A stretch of DNA of 64,000 nucleotides from Oceanobacillus chungangensis (GTDB taxonomy: Bacteria > Bacillota > Bacilli > Bacillales > Amphibacillaceae), in the NCBI RefSeq assembly GCF_003369565.1, contig NZ_PIOD01000007.1, forward strand, positions 1 through 64,000. The letters are read 5' to 3'. Positions 54,177-63,165 of this stretch are shown in pieces. A program made the translations under genes and the position numbers. The stretch's first letter is position 1. Each line of letters begins with the position of its first letter. The notes under the pieces are model-generated. The model did no database searches. It saw nothing but the letters and a program-made list of their open reading frames with translations, and had not been told where the DNA came from.

Positions 54177-54629
54177 ATGCTTACATTTGATGAGAAACTA
54201 GAGATAATAGAATCTTTCCCTGAATTACAACGAAAGGATGTTTCCTTAGGTCGGGTTAATTTCCATTACGAAGAAAGTATTTTTGATAAGAAAATCGTTG
54301 TCTACCATTTACACCCAAACGGAAATGGATTTGTTTATGCAGAGAATATTGAAGGTAATTATCCAATCCAACCGAATGGGATGGTAAACATTCGAGAATT
54401 TGATGAACAAGCGCTTCGGGAGATAATCCAACATTCTATCAACTCGCTCACAGAACCCGAGCCAATCGAAGAAACATGGATCAATGCGGATAAACAGATC
54501 CTGAAAGTATATTACGATTTCGACGTATGTAATATTTATGCTGGAGAACAGCTGGACGGAACCTACGCAACCTATAATGGTGCGGTGGACTACCTCCAGC
54601 AAGAGGGTTTTAAACGTTTAGAGGATTAA
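54177..54629 (+). CDS. Conserved-looking hypothetical soluble protein
   Basis: 150 residues, acidic, not recognised. It begins MLTFDEKLEIIESFPELQRK, has a beta-rich middle (KKIVVYHLHPNGNGFVYAEN, NYPIQPNGMVNIREF) and ends in an aromatic-containing part (YYDFDVCNIYAGEQLDGTYA, DYLQQEGFKRLED). No signal or membrane segment. TTTGGAGG precedes the ATG by 6 nt, so translation is likely. No partner gene gives a hint. Confidence 0.65.
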   Translation: MLTFDEKLEIIESFPELQRKDVSLGRVNFHYEESIFDKKIVVYHLHPNGNGFVYAENIEGNYPIQPNGMVNIREFDEQALREIIQHSINSLTEPEPIEETWINADKQILKVYYDFDVCNIYAGEQLDGTYATYNGAVDYLQQEGFKRLED

Positions 54630-54650
54630 GTACGGAAATAATTTTTCGAA

Positions 54651-54679
54651 AGTGAACCCGATCTGTGATTTGGTTCATT
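54651..54679 (+). terminator. Terminator of the 54177 gene, with the shared loop word
   Basis: GTGAACC / GGTTCAT enclose CGATCTGTGATTT and are followed by TTTTTTG. The loop contains ATCTGTGATTT, as in the hairpin at 46177. Confidence 0.6.
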
Positions 54680-54805
54680 TTTTGATATTGATAGATAAGA
54701 TAATATAACGACTTTCATACTACCTCAGTTCAGCTCAGGCTGTCACCCAGATGCATGTCTAAACTTAAGTTTTCTAATCTAAATTATGAAAGAAGGAATC
54801 GGCCG

Positions 54806-55198
54806 ATGCAAAAACTTCTTTATGAACCAACATGGGACAGAGCTTTGTCCGACAAAGATCGTACATTGATTAATCGCGTCTTTTTAGAAACAAAAGCGTC
54901 CACAAACAACAAGATTGAATTTAGCAGAATTCGGGAAGCATTTAATCATAAAGGTGAACTATTAGTAATGGTGCTTATCCATAATTCTACAAATGCGGAA
55001 TTTGTATTTAAAGAGGTAATGCTTCAATACGTTGAAAACGGTGAAGTGATTGCCGCAAATGTCTTTACACTTCCCTACCTAAAAACTGAACCAGGAACTA
55101 GTATGCCGTGGACATTTATTTTTCCAGTTGAATCAATAATAAACAAACCTACATTGGACAATAGTCAATTAGAATTTGTTAATCTTGTTTCCGAATAA
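54806..55198 (+). CDS. SLAP-domain protein
   Basis: 130 residues from ATG 54806 (AGAAGGA 10 nt upstream; the frame reaches back to 54755). LLYEPTWDRALSDKDRTLIN, IREAFNHKGELLVMVLIHNS and MPWTFIFPVESI are the words of SLAP domains, found in Bacillus cell-surface or accessory secretion proteins. No signal peptide is present, so location is uncertain. Confidence 0.72.
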   Translation: MQKLLYEPTWDRALSDKDRTLINRVFLETKASTNNKIEFSRIREAFNHKGELLVMVLIHNSTNAEFVFKEVMLQYVENGEVIAANVFTLPYLKTEPGTSMPWTFIFPVESIINKPTLDNSQLEFVNLVSE

Positions 55199-55270
55199 GT
55201 TCGTCCAGACTGATAATATTTTACTTTTGACACAAACTATCCACGTAGAATCTTTGCAGGAGGTATTAAC

Positions 55271-55444
55271 ATGGACAGGGATGTCAAAAGAAAGAAGTCA
55301 AAACCAACGGATACTAATGGATTTAAGCATGAATTTTCAGAAGAATTTGTGGATGTTTATGAGAAAGAAGCTTCCATTAGAAGCAAAAACCCCGAAAAAT
55401 TTGGTCGTGGAATTAATTCAACACCAACGATGCGGAACGGTTAA
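55271..55444 (+). CDS. Small basic hypothetical protein
   Basis: 57 residues, too short for ordinary ORF cut-offs. AGGAGGTATTAAC sits directly before the ATG, an excellent ribosome binding site. The text is MDRDVKRKKSKPTDTNGFKH, then EFSEEFVDVYEKEASIRSKN and NPEKFGRGINSTPTMRNG. It is closed by the hairpin at 55467, 23 nt downstream. Another frame open at 55176-55460 has no ribosome binding site. Function is unknown; possibly cotranscribed with the SLAP gene. Confidence 0.55.
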   Translation: MDRDVKRKKSKPTDTNGFKHEFSEEFVDVYEKEASIRSKNPEKFGRGINSTPTMRNG

Positions 55445-55466
55445 CTATATCATGTTATAAAAAAGA

Positions 55467-55491
55467 GCTAACTCCAATCATTGGAGTTAGC
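55467..55491. terminator. Bidirectional terminator
   Basis: A perfect stem GCTAACTCCAA / TTGGAGTTAGC. On the minus strand it is followed by TCTTTTTTATAAC, so it also ends the TetR gene. Confidence 0.85.
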
Positions 55492-55517
55492 CCGCTTATT
55501 TCAATGGAAGCTTGGCA

Positions 55518-56399
55518 TTAAGCTAGGTGGACTTCGATGAGCTTTTTTAGCGGCTCGATTTCATCTTTCTCAAACAGTCCATCAGCTGTTTCCAATGAGA
55601 GAAGTGCACTGTCAATCAAAAATTTTCGAGGACTCATTGAATGCTGGAATTCATCCAAAATAAAATCAAGCAATTCAATATATTGCATCTGTCCCTCCAA
55701 GTTACTTAAATCGCTTTTTAACGACAACACGGTGTTATAAAGTTTCTCCTGAAAATCTTGCATCTTATTTTCATTTTCAGCTATCCAATTTTTAATAATA
55801 TCGGGATGAAGTAATTGTTCCTCAGATTCTGCAATCTCATGAACCATCTTTCGAATCCGCTCAACACAATAGCGAACAACGTAATCCATATCTGACTGGG
55901 GTCCATATATCCTGTTGTAATACCGGATATTATAGTGCAATATACCAGCAAACATGACAGCACAGTCCAATAAATAAGGTTTCTTATCTTCGCCAAAAAG
56001 GTCAATAAATCGATGGTATAGCCATGTACTCTCGTTCATTTGCCATGCATTTACTAATTGTTTTAAATCCTTATCTTTCGAAAAGAATACTTCTTCATAA
56101 AGTCGAACTAACTTATTCACTTGATTCAATTTCATTTGCAATTCAATTTGTTTGATAAATATTTCAATATTAGAAGGATCTTCACCAATCAATAATTCAT
56201 TCCGATTCGTTTCAACTTCTTTAAGAATCATTTTGAAAAGAGTAGTGAATAACTCGTTTTTTGACGAAAAATATTTATAAAAGGTACCCTTCGCAATTCC
56301 ACTAACATCAAGAATATCTTGAATTGATGTAGACTGGAAACCTTTTTCAATAAACAATTGGTGTGCTACTTTAACAACATTCTTTTTTTTATCGTTCAT
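55518..56399 (-). CDS. TetR-family regulator of the efflux gene
   Basis: 293 residues from ATG 56399 (AAAGGTGA 4 nt upstream). The N-terminal 55 residues are a TetR helix-turn-helix (VAHQLFIEKGFQSTSIQDIL, DVSGIAKGTFYKYFSSKNEL). The long C-terminal ligand domain is helical and of no assigned type. It is divergent from the MFS efflux gene with a palindrome between them, so it is the likely repressor. Confidence 0.88.
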   Translation of the reverse strand: MNDKKKNVVKVAHQLFIEKGFQSTSIQDILDVSGIAKGTFYKYFSSKNELFTTLFKMILKEVETNRNELLIGEDPSNIEIFIKQIELQMKLNQVNKLVRLYEEVFFSKDKDLKQLVNAWQMNESTWLYHRFIDLFGEDKKPYLLDCAVMFAGILHYNIRYYNRIYGPQSDMDYVVRYCVERIRKMVHEIAESEEQLLHPDIIKNWIAENENKMQDFQEKLYNTVLSLKSDLSNLEGQMQYIELLDFILDEFQHSMSPRKFLIDSALLSLETADGLFEKDEIEPLKKLIEVHLA

Positions 56400-56470
56400 T
56401 CCATCACCTTTAATTAAAATTAAACACATATTTTAAAACAATCCTACAATATAAAAACAATTTATTCAAA

Positions 56471-56491
56471 TGACATATTACTAATATGTTC
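56471..56491. promoter_or_regulatory. Operator candidate for the TetR-family regulator
   Basis: GACATATTA-C-TAATATGTTC is a nearly perfect 19-bp palindrome, 72 nt before the regulator start in the 308-bp divergent gap. Only AAAGGAGAT before 56708 is notable otherwise. Confidence 0.55.
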
Positions 56492-56707
56492 GTTACTTTT
56501 TTATAAACTGCGAGCTAGGTGCAACATTGATTTCCGCACTAGACAGTCGCATTCTGCCCCACCTAGGGCAGCATAAATATTTTAATACAAATAATAAGCG
56601 ATTGTTATTGAAATGAATGGACGAATGTTATATGATATTCCTTGTCTGTAATGAGCGTATATTATTATGAACTAGCAGTCTATAAATATATAAAGGAGAT
56701 AGAACGT

Positions 56708-58183
56708 ATGAATCAGTCTATTGATAATAATCGTCCACCCTATTTAATACTTTCAATTCTGATGATAGGAGCATTTATTTCATTTTTAAATAGTACGTTT
56801 TTAAATGTTGCTCTCCCATCAATTATGAAAGAGTTAGATGTGGACACAGCTACTGTACAGTGGCTCAGTACAAGTTATATGCTTATAAATGGTATCTTAA
56901 TACCGACAACCGCATTTCTAATTCAAAAATTCTCTGTTCGCCGATTATTCCTAGTAGCTATGTCGCTATTCACTGCTGGAACAATCATTGCAGGTTTTGC
57001 GGGCTATTTTCCTATCTTATTAGCAGGTCGAATGGTGCAAGCCTCTGGGTCAGCTATTATGATGCCACTCCTAATGAATGTTATGCTCGTTAGCTTTCCA
57101 GTAGCAAAAAGAGGCAGTGCGATGGGAATCTTCGGGTTAATTTTAATGTTTGCTCCGGCAATTGGACCAACATTATCTGGCTGGATAGTCGAACATTACG
57201 ACTGGAGAATGCTATTCCACTTTATTGCACCAATTGCATTGATTATTCTAACTATTGGCTTCTTCTTGCTAAAAGATAAAAAAGATAAGGTTGCAATGAA
57301 ATTGGATTTATTCTCTGTAGTATTATCGACAATTGGATTTGGTGGTTTACTTTATGGATTTAGCTCCGCCGGTACAAAGGGTTGGAGTAGTCCAGTAGTT
57401 TATGGAACGATTATTATAGGTGCTCTTTCATTAGTCTGGTTCATTCTACGCCAATCTAAATTGGAAGTTCCAATGTTAAATTTCAGTGTCTTTAAATATC
57501 CGATGTTCAGTTTAGCATCCATTATTACTGTTGTTCTGAATATGGCGCTGTTCTCTGGATTTCTTCTAATCCCAATCTATGCACAAACAATTTTAGGTAT
57601 ATCACCGATGGAAACAGGGTTAATGATGCTACCAGGGGCACTCCTTAATGCCTTCATGTCTCCAGTTACAGGGAAATTATTTGATAAATTTGGTGGTCGT
57701 GGTTTAGCGATTTTAGGTTTAGCTGTAGTAGCTGCGACAACTTTTTCTTTCAGTCATTTATCGTTTGACACGAGCTACACAACCTTGATGATTTTACACG
57801 CTGCAAGAATGTTTGGTATGTCAATGGTAATGATGCCAGTCTCAACTAATGGATTAAACCAATTACCACCACAGTTTTATCCACATGGTACAGCCATGAA
57901 TAATACACTGAACCAAGTATCAGGTGCAATCGGAACTGCATTGTTAATTACGATTATGTCGACTCGTGAATCAAGCATTGCTGGTCAATTAACTGCAGAG
58001 GTTGCTGGTCAACCAACAGCAGAAATGCAGCAACAAATTATGTTAGAGTCAATGCTAGGCGGTATTAATTTTGCTTTCCTTGTTTCTACTTTTATTGTCA
58101 TCGTTGCACTTATCCTCGCTTTCTTTATTAAGCGATCAACACCTGCAATTGTAACTGATCCAAGAAATAACAGACCAGAATAA
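56708..58183 (+). CDS. DHA2-type MFS multidrug efflux protein
   Basis: 491 residues from ATG 56708 (AAAGGAGAT 7 nt upstream; the frame reaches back to 56642). About 14 hydrophobic segments, as in the EmrB/QacA group. Motif A-like GKLFDKFGGRG is in the second half, and motif C-like LILMFAPAIGPTLSGWIVE near residue 150. FLNSTFLNVALPSIMKELDV and TVQWLSTSYMLINGI near the start are typical. It exports lipophilic compounds using the proton gradient, under the divergent TetR regulator. Confidence 0.92.
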   Translation: MNQSIDNNRPPYLILSILMIGAFISFLNSTFLNVALPSIMKELDVDTATVQWLSTSYMLINGILIPTTAFLIQKFSVRRLFLVAMSLFTAGTIIAGFAGYFPILLAGRMVQASGSAIMMPLLMNVMLVSFPVAKRGSAMGIFGLILMFAPAIGPTLSGWIVEHYDWRMLFHFIAPIALIILTIGFFLLKDKKDKVAMKLDLFSVVLSTIGFGGLLYGFSSAGTKGWSSPVVYGTIIIGALSLVWFILRQSKLEVPMLNFSVFKYPMFSLASIITVVLNMALFSGFLLIPIYAQTILGISPMETGLMMLPGALLNAFMSPVTGKLFDKFGGRGLAILGLAVVAATTFSFSHLSFDTSYTTLMILHAARMFGMSMVMMPVSTNGLNQLPPQFYPHGTAMNNTLNQVSGAIGTALLITIMSTRESSIAGQLTAEVAGQPTAEMQQQIMLESMLGGINFAFLVSTFIVIVALILAFFIKRSTPAIVTDPRNNRPE

Positions 58184-58188
58184 GAAGC

Positions 58189-58229
58189 GAAGGCAACCTT
58201 CATTTTAAATGAGGTTGCCTTCTTTTTTT
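58189..58229 (+). terminator. Terminator of the MFS gene
   Basis: GAAGGCAACC / GGTTGCCTTC with a 14-nt loop, followed by TTTTTTTAC. Confidence 0.88.
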
Positions 58230-58411
58230 ACTTGTTAAACTACGATGTAAGTGCGATGTTGATTGCCACTGCGGATATACTTCTTCGTTAGAAAATCATT
58301 CTTTATTTTCGAGTAGTCTCCTGTCATTAGTTACAGTCAACAGCCGTAAGAGAGTGAAATTCCACTCCACCTTATATAAGAGGTGGATTACGATAGAAAA
58401 CGCACAATGCC
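58230..58411. other. Intergenic gap
   Basis: No gene, hairpin or repeat seen between the terminator and the palindromic repeat. Confidence 0.5.
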
Positions 58412-58534
58412 AGCGGAGAAAATACACGGAGACTCCTGCGGGAGGAAAGGCCTCGGTGAGACTGCGAAGTGCGAATGCACGAGGAGGCTCACCAGCCGCC
58501 CGCGGAAAGCGTAGTGTATTTTCGGAGCGGCAGG
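58412..58534 (+). repeat. GC-rich palindromic dispersed repeat, copy 2
   Basis: Opposite orientation to 49176-49298. The ends GCGGAGAAAATACACGGAGA and GTAGTGTATTTTCGGAGCGG are imperfect inverted repeats, so the whole can fold back on itself. The open frame 58354-58719 across it is spurious. Such elements are scattered in genomes of related bacilli (from memory). Confidence 0.8.
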
Positions 58535-58604
58535 AAGCAATACATCAGCCTAAGTTAGTTCATATCGAATACGTAATATTTTTAATCACCTGCAAAAGCA
58601 CTTA

Positions 58605-59396
58605 TTATTTTTTATCTAATACACTACCGAATAATTTATCCGCTATTCTCGGAAATAAAAGGTATAGCACACTTCCAAGATTCATCCACCACGGTAAATT
58701 TAACTCTCGTTTAGGATGAATCATTAGTTTTACAATTCGATTGGCAACTTCTTCTGAGTGAAGCATGAATTTCTGGACGCTTTTAACATAATTTCCGGAT
58801 TTATCGGCTCGGTCAAAAAAATTCGTTTCTATTGGTCCTGGATTGACTGCAGAAACAATGATACCCTTTTTCTTTAACTCCATTCTTATACTATTTGTAA
58901 AGCCCAGTACTGCATGTTTAGATGCTGCATAACCACTTGATTTAGGAGTTGCTAGTTTCCCTGCCTGGGAAGCTACATTTATTATCTGACCACTACTTTT
59001 CTTCACCATCTCTGGAAGAACAGCCTTTGCACATGCCATTAAACCTAGGACATTGACAGCAAACATATTCTCAATATCCCCTAAACTTGCCTCTTCAAAG
59101 GTGTCAAAGATTCCAAACCCTGCATTGTTTAGTAGAATATCAATGCTGCCAACTTCTTGAAACATTTCTTCGAATACTGCTTTTACCTGCTCCAAGTCAC
59201 TAACATCAAGCTGATAATAAAGACAATTTACTTCTGTTTGTTGATTTATTTGCTCTGCTATTTTCTTTAACTTCTCTCGTGATCGTGCCATTAAGATTGG
59301 TCTTGCACCCAATTGTGCTACTTTAAGTGCAACCTGTTCACCGATACCTGAAGAAGCGCCGGTTATAACTATATTTTTATTCCGTAAGTTTCTCAT
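58605..59396 (-). CDS. Short-chain dehydrogenase (YqjQ-like)
   Basis: 263 residues. The SDR marks are NIVITGASSGIGEQVALKVA (cofactor loop), LNNAGFGIFD, Ser in IINVASQAGKLA, YAASKHAVLGF (YxxxK) and NPGPIETNFF. The start favours NADP(H) (Arg in MARSREKL). It reduces or oxidises an unknown alcohol/ketone. The C-terminal part is hydrophobic (LPWWMNLGSVLYLLFPRIAD), suggesting membrane contact. Confidence 0.88.
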   Translation of the reverse strand: MRNLRNKNIVITGASSGIGEQVALKVAQLGARPILMARSREKLKKIAEQINQQTEVNCLYYQLDVSDLEQVKAVFEEMFQEVGSIDILLNNAGFGIFDTFEEASLGDIENMFAVNVLGLMACAKAVLPEMVKKSSGQIINVASQAGKLATPKSSGYAASKHAVLGFTNSIRMELKKKGIIVSAVNPGPIETNFFDRADKSGNYVKSVQKFMLHSEEVANRIVKLMIHPKRELNLPWWMNLGSVLYLLFPRIADKLFGSVLDKK

Positions 59397-59525
59397 GTTC
59401 GTTCCACCTCGTGCTTATCGACTAGACTACTATTCATTCTATCTAGGTTCACGATAATAATCTAGAAACAAGCAGCTATTTCCTAAATTTTTAGCAGAAC
59501 ATGTTATTATTGCTTAAATTCCCGC

Positions 59526-61163
59526 TTATTCCCCCCGTAATTTTGAAATCGTCGTCGAAACAGAAATGGCTTCTTTTCCAGTTAGAATTTCGATAATGGT
59601 CACTTTGTCTCGCTTCAATGCTTGATTAAAAGCAATTTCAAATGATGCTGCTGTATCTACTTGATATGCTTCTGCTCCCATTGCGATTGCCATATCCTTA
59701 AATGAAATACTTCCTAAATCTGTTGCAATTACTTTCCCCGGATAATGCATTTCTTGATGCATTCGAATCGTTCCGTACATCTGGTTATTAAACACAAGGC
59801 AAATGATTGGTATACGATAACGTATCGCAGTTTCTATTTCTTGAATCGTCATCATGAATCCTCCATCTCCTGAAAGAGAGACGACTGTTTTATTTGGAAA
59901 TGCAAGTTTTGCTCCAATTGCTGCAGGCATACCATAGCCCATTGCACCAGATGTTGGACCTATATACGTATGTTTTTCGCAGAATGGATAAAAAGAATGA
60001 AGCCAACCAGCGAAATTTCCTGCATCATTCGTAAGTAATGCATCCTTTGGTAGTGAGTCACGGAGGATAGCTATGATTGATTTATTAATCACATTGTCTT
60101 CAGTGTTTACTAATTTACTTGTAGATTCATATGCCCGCCGCCTCGCTAATGTCCATGGTTGCCAGTTTACATCTCCTTCTATCTCTTGCAAGCATGCAAG
60201 TGCCTCTTTTAAATCCGCGACAATGCCAACGTCTGGTGCATATACTTTTCCTATAGTGTTATAATCGATATCAATATGGATTAAGTTTTTATCTGGCGTA
60301 ATGATTGAATAATCTTGTGTTGTGATTTCCGAAAGTCTTGTACCTAATGCTAGGATCAAATCCGCATCCTGCACCGTTTCTAGTACTTCCTTCTGTGTAC
60401 CAAACCCTAAATGCCCCATGTATAAATGATGATTATTTGGAAATACATCGTGCCTTCTAAACGCTGATAGTACTGGTAGGCTATGTTTTTCTGCAAAGCT
60501 TAGCAATCTTCCTTCTGCAGCTGCATACTTTACGCCACCACCAGCAATAATGATTGGCTTGCTTGCACGGAATAATAATTCCTCTACACTGGCTACTTCT
60601 CTCTCTGAAGGTGCTGGTCTTGGAACCACTGCCTTCGGTCCAAACTGCATATCCGCTTTAACTGGAAGAATATCTTCGGGCAGCGAGATAATTACTGGTC
60701 CCGGCCTGCCTGATTGTGCAATTCGAAATGCACGTCCGACTATCTCTGGAACACGCTGTGGATTAGTCACCTCCACCGCCCATTTTGCAATTGGTTGGAA
60801 ATACTGTACTAAATCTACTTCTTGAAACCCTTCTCTCCCTTTAAAATCTTGGTTTACTTGACCAAGAAAGACAATCATTGGAGTAGAATCCTGAAATGCT
60901 GTATGGACAGCAATAGAGAGATTACTCGCTCCCACTCCCCTTGTTGCCAGAACAATTCCCGGCATCAGCTTAGCTTTCGCATAGCCCTCAGCCATAAAAG
61001 CTGCTCCACTTTCATGTCTCGCAGAAATAATCGCAATACTCGGTTCATCATAGAGCGCATCTAATAATGGCAAATAACTTTCACCTGGAACACAGAATAC
61101 CTTTCGTATCCCCTCTCTTCTTAACATTTCAACAATCGCTTGTGCAGCTGTCATATGATTCAT
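59526..61163 (-). CDS. Thiamine-diphosphate-dependent enzyme, acetolactate synthase-like
   Basis: 545 residues with the three-domain layout of the AHAS/decarboxylase family. The activating Glu is in IISARHESGAAFMAEGYAKA (about 51), and the ThDP-binding GDG...NN motif is in SLSGDGGFMMTIQEIETAIR and LVFNNQMYG. GREGFQEVDLVQYFQPIAKW replaces the usual AHAS block, so it is not clearly the housekeeping enzyme. It overlaps the aminotransferase gene by 4 nt (ATGA), so both act in one route. I infer decarboxylation or carboligation of the 2-oxo acid the aminotransferase makes. Confidence 0.82.
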   Translation of the reverse strand: MNHMTAAQAIVEMLRREGIRKVFCVPGESYLPLLDALYDEPSIAIISARHESGAAFMAEGYAKAKLMPGIVLATRGVGASNLSIAVHTAFQDSTPMIVFLGQVNQDFKGREGFQEVDLVQYFQPIAKWAVEVTNPQRVPEIVGRAFRIAQSGRPGPVIISLPEDILPVKADMQFGPKAVVPRPAPSEREVASVEELLFRASKPIIIAGGGVKYAAAEGRLLSFAEKHSLPVLSAFRRHDVFPNNHHLYMGHLGFGTQKEVLETVQDADLILALGTRLSEITTQDYSIITPDKNLIHIDIDYNTIGKVYAPDVGIVADLKEALACLQEIEGDVNWQPWTLARRRAYESTSKLVNTEDNVINKSIIAILRDSLPKDALLTNDAGNFAGWLHSFYPFCEKHTYIGPTSGAMGYGMPAAIGAKLAFPNKTVVSLSGDGGFMMTIQEIETAIRYRIPIICLVFNNQMYGTIRMHQEMHYPGKVIATDLGSISFKDMAIAMGAEAYQVDTAASFEIAFNQALKRDKVTIIEILTGKEAISVSTTISKLRGE

Positions 61164-62338
61164 GATAAAATCTCCTTGCTGAATTCTAACTGATCTAGTC
61201 GTTTAATAACCTCATCAATACGCCCTTCTGTTACAGTTAAGGAAAATCGAATATACCCCTCTCCGACCGTGCCAAAAGCAGTACCGGGTGTCACAATGAC
61301 AGCTGCTTCATCCATTAATTTATTTACAAATGAAAGGGATGTAAAGCCTGCTGGTACTTTTGCCCAGAGGAAGATTGTTCCTCGAGGTTTTTCACAGTCC
61401 ATCCCCATTGATACAAGTGCAGCATACAGCTTTTCCATTCTAGCTTTTATGATTGCATTATTTTCTACTATTGTTTGAAAATTACTGCGAAGCGCTACTG
61501 CGGCTGCTTTTTGAATTGGCAGGAACTGACTGGAATCAAGATTGCTTTTCAATGTTGCCAACGATTTGATAACTGTTTTGTTTCCAACGATATAGCCAAT
61601 TCGCCAGCCAGTCATGTTGAAGCTTTTTGATAAAGAGCCAATTTCTACAGCATATTCATTTGCGTTCGGTACCTGCAATATGCTTGGCGATTGATAATTA
61701 TCGAAGGTTACAAGATTGTATGCACTATCATGTGCAGCAATTAAGTTATGTTGCTTTGCAAACGATATTGTTTGAACAAATGTGTCCAAATCTATTGTTG
61801 CCGAAGTTGGATTGCTCGGATAGTTTAGAAACAATAATTTTGCGTGCTGCAGTTGCGATTCCGTAAGTAAATGAAATTGCGGTTTATAGCCATTTTCCTT
61901 ATCTAATAGCAAATCAACACTTTCACCAGCAGCTAAATGTACCCCCATCCGGTAGACAGGATAACCCGGATTTGGAATTAACACCTTATCACCTTCATTA
62001 ATCACCGCTTGGATTAGATGGACAATACCTTCTTTCGATCCGATTAGTGCTAATATTTCTGTATCTGGGTCTAAGTCGACATCATACTTCTCCTTATAAA
62101 AATTGGCGACAGCTAATCTAAATTCTATACAGCCATTATAGTTTGAATAACGTTGATTATCCGGATTCTTTGCTTCCCTTACTAAAGCATCATAAATATA
62201 AGTCGGTGTTGGCAGGTCTGGTGCACCGATTCCTAAATCAATTACATCAATCCCTTTTTCCTTTAATACCTGCTTTTTTCTATCGAGCTCGGAAAATATA
62301 TATGCAGGCATATTCTTTACTTTATCGGAAACATACAT
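61160..62338 (-). CDS. Class I/II aminotransferase
   Basis: 392 residues. PLP-enzyme marks are DLGIGAPDLPTPTYIYDALV, ALIGSKEGIVHLIQAV, LFLNYPSNPTSATIDLDTF, AHDSAYNLVTFDNY and the PLP Lys in IGSLSKSFNMTGWRIGYIVG. It resembles the LL-diaminopimelate/aspartate-like group annotated in many bacilli, but dapA is under its own riboswitch elsewhere. GGGGGAG precedes the ATG. It is transcribed with the TPP enzyme. Substrate is not predictable. Confidence 0.86.
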   Translation of the reverse strand: MYVSDKVKNMPAYIFSELDRKKQVLKEKGIDVIDLGIGAPDLPTPTYIYDALVREAKNPDNQRYSNYNGCIEFRLAVANFYKEKYDVDLDPDTEILALIGSKEGIVHLIQAVINEGDKVLIPNPGYPVYRMGVHLAAGESVDLLLDKENGYKPQFHLLTESQLQHAKLLFLNYPSNPTSATIDLDTFVQTISFAKQHNLIAAHDSAYNLVTFDNYQSPSILQVPNANEYAVEIGSLSKSFNMTGWRIGYIVGNKTVIKSLATLKSNLDSSQFLPIQKAAAVALRSNFQTIVENNAIIKARMEKLYAALVSMGMDCEKPRGTIFLWAKVPAGFTSLSFVNKLMDEAAVIVTPGTAFGTVGEGYIRFSLTVTEGRIDEVIKRLDQLEFSKEILS

Positions 62339-62565
62339 TGGCGAGTTTCTCCCCCAATCTATTTGTTCTTCTAATATGTTTATACATTTGGCAGTACAAT
62401 TATTAAATTAATTATTAGAGTGAACGAGAATAAAACACTAATTATTAAGAAAAATTTAAATTATACTGTGGAAATTCCAGTAAATTCCCTATTCCATCAA
62501 TTGATATTACTGCGTATATTTGTTATAATAAGTTGGTTTTATCATTTATGAGGGGGAAAATTTTT

Positions 62566-63000
62566 TTGGCACTTGAAATTGGTAGTAAAGTAAAAGGTAA
62601 AGTAACAGGTATTACAAATTTTGGAGCTTTCGTGGAGTTAGCTGAAGGGAAAACAGGTCTCGTTCATATCAGTGAAGTCGCAGATAGCTACGTAAAAGAT
62701 GTCAATGATCATCTAAAAGTAGGCGATGAAGTTGAGGTTAAAGTAATTGGTGAAAAAGAAGGAAAAATATCCCTATCAATCAAAAAAGCTATCGACAAGC
62801 CTGAAGGATATTCAAAACGCCCATCTCGTCCAAGAGATAATAAAGGCTCCAATGACTTCCGTTCTAAAGGAAACTTTAAGCCAAAGGAATCTTTCGAAGA
62901 TAAAATGGCTAAATTCCTTAAGTCAAGTGAAGAAAACTTATCTATCATCAAACGCAGTACAGAATCAAAACGAGGCGGTAGAGGCGGCAGACGCGGTTAG
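62566..63000 (+). CDS. yabR: S1-domain RNA-binding protein, YabR-like
   Basis: 144 residues from TTG 62566 (GAGGGGG 9 nt upstream), aligning with the start of YabR. One S1 domain covers residues 1-75 (EIGSKVKGKVTGITNFGAFV, KTGLVHISEVADSYVKDVND, EVEVKVIGEKEGKISLSIKK). The tail is basic and ends RGGRGGRRG, an RNA-contact type. In relatives it binds RNA or ribosomes; the exact role is unclear. The long A/T run just before the start is notable. Confidence 0.88.
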   Translation: MALEIGSKVKGKVTGITNFGAFVELAEGKTGLVHISEVADSYVKDVNDHLKVGDEVEVKVIGEKEGKISLSIKKAIDKPEGYSKRPSRPRDNKGSNDFRSKGNFKPKESFEDKMAKFLKSSEENLSIIKRSTESKRGGRGGRRG

Positions 63001-63040
63001 GCGCATTATATCTAGCTTCAAAGGATTTTAAATAAACAAG

Positions 63041-63083
63041 AAAAGACCCCGGGCACAAGTAGGCATCGGGGTCTTTCTTTTTG
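63041..63083 (+). terminator. Terminator of the S1-domain gene
   Basis: AAAGACCCC / GGGGTCTTT with a 17-nt loop, then CTTTTTGG. Confidence 0.85.
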
Positions 63084-63165
63084 GTTCTTTTATTTTATGT
63101 TCAATGGATATTATTTAGGCTGATGTGTGATGCTTTGTCTTACCGCATCAGCATTTACTGAGCTA

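Noticed and set aside
58354-58719. Open frame of 121 codons
   Set aside because: It crosses the second palindromic repeat and the 3' end of the SDR gene; no ribosome binding site.
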